A stretch of DNA of 5,221 nucleotides. Origin: Gammaproteobacteria bacterium. Lineage in GTDB: Bacteria > Pseudomonadota > Gammaproteobacteria > DSM-19610. Below the pieces are notes generated by a model. It saw nothing but the letters and a program-made list of their open reading frames with translations, did not search any database and was not told where the DNA came from. The position numbers and the translations under genes are program-made. Positions within the stretch are counted from its first letter, which is position 1; each line of letters starts with the position of its first letter. Location of the stretch: the NCBI GenBank assembly GCA_011371465.1, contig DRQL01000167.1, forward strand, positions 1-5,221, in the 5' to 3' direction. Below, piece after piece: positions 4,981 through 5,221 of this stretch.

Positions 4981-5221
4981 ATGAAGAAGATTGCAACGAT
5001 GATCGCTGCTGCCAGTCTCGCGGCAGTTTCCGGTTCCGCCAGCGCCTGGTGGGGTAACAACGATGGGTACAACAACAGCTGGAACGGTAATGGCGTAACC
5101 GACGGCGCCGCCGACGGCGACTTCGACGGTGGTTTCAGCATGAGCTTCAGCGGTCACGGTCGTGGACGCGGTCACGGTAACGGGTATGGCAACGGCTACA
5201 GCCGCGGCTACGGTTACGACG
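4981..5221 (+). CDS. Sulfur globule protein, SgpA/SgpB-like, C-terminus cut by window edge
   Basis: A secreted structural protein resembling the CV1/CV2 sulfur globule envelope proteins of Allochromatium vinosum, which coat the periplasmic sulfur droplets made during sulfide or thiosulfate oxidation. The 80 residues present begin with a signal peptide (MKK, hydrophobic Ala/Ile core, SGSASA, cleavage after about residue 22). The mature part opens with WWGNN, as in Sgp proteins, and is rich in Gly, Asn, Tyr, Asp and Arg: DGAADGDFDGGF, then a SMSFSGHGRGRG-type stretch and Gly-Tyr repeats (NGYGNGYSRGYGYD). GGAG (4968-4971) lies 9 nt before the ATG, and a strong promoter precedes it. Codons for Asn and Tyr mostly end in C, consistent with high expression. 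Sgp paralogues cannot be told apart from this fragment. Another glycine-rich secreted protein is the main alternative. Confidence 0.75.
   Translation, partial: MKKIATMIAAASLAAVSGSASAWWGNNDGYNNSWNGNGVTDGAADGDFDGGFSMSFSGHGRGRGHGNGYGNGYSRGYGYD

Noticed and set aside
4951..5175. 74-codon minus-strand frame with Val/Ala-rich translation
   Set aside because: It is the reverse of the Gly/Asn-rich sulfur globule-type gene, which has a signal peptide, ribosome binding site and promoter.

Overview
The window looks like chromosomal DNA of a sulfur-oxidising, probably salt- or alkali-tolerant gammaproteobacterium (Chromatiales / Ectothiorhodospiraceae-like or a related thiotrophic lineage). The evidence is a glycine-rich secreted protein of the sulfur globule protein type at the right end, an NhaD-type Na+/H+ antiporter at the left end, a DUF1631 protein beside a PilZ protein (a proteobacterial combination), GC-rich third codon positions, and proteobacterial ribosome binding sites and sigma-70 promoters. 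The exact taxon cannot be fixed from the sequence alone.

Layout. Positions 1-1099 (minus) hold the first 366 residues of an NhaD-type antiporter that runs off the left edge. It is divergent from a small glutaredoxin (1198-1467, plus). The 98 bp between them carries a nearly self-symmetric element whose two arms both read as TATACT -10 hexamers, one on each strand. The glutaredoxin converges on a PilZ-domain protein (1464-1823, minus), and the two stop codons share one palindromic CTAG. The PilZ gene lies 36 bp downstream of a large DUF1631 gene (1860-4187, minus), so the two form a likely two-gene operon.

Upstream of DUF1631, the regulatory region 4188-4494 separates it from a divergent small gene. 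It holds a good sigma-70 promoter (TTGAAA, 17 bp, TATACT), a perfect inverted repeat with a GCAA loop, a near-consensus FNR/ANR box placed as in a class II activated promoter, and a GC-rich hairpin. The small gene (4495-4725, plus) encodes a 76-residue two-helix membrane protein with an N-terminal CxxC.

A 255-bp gap follows, with two inverted repeats and then a very strong-looking promoter (AT-only UP element, -35, extended -10) and a short leader containing a GGTTT repeat. This leads into the sulfur globule-type gene (4981 to beyond 5221, plus), which is cut by the right edge.

How the genes relate: NhaD would exchange Na+ and H+ at the inner membrane, the glutaredoxin serves thiol redox, the PilZ/DUF1631 pair suggests a cyclic-di-GMP response, and the last gene would make a coat protein for periplasmic sulfur globules. 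No mobile element, tRNA, rRNA or CRISPR array was seen.
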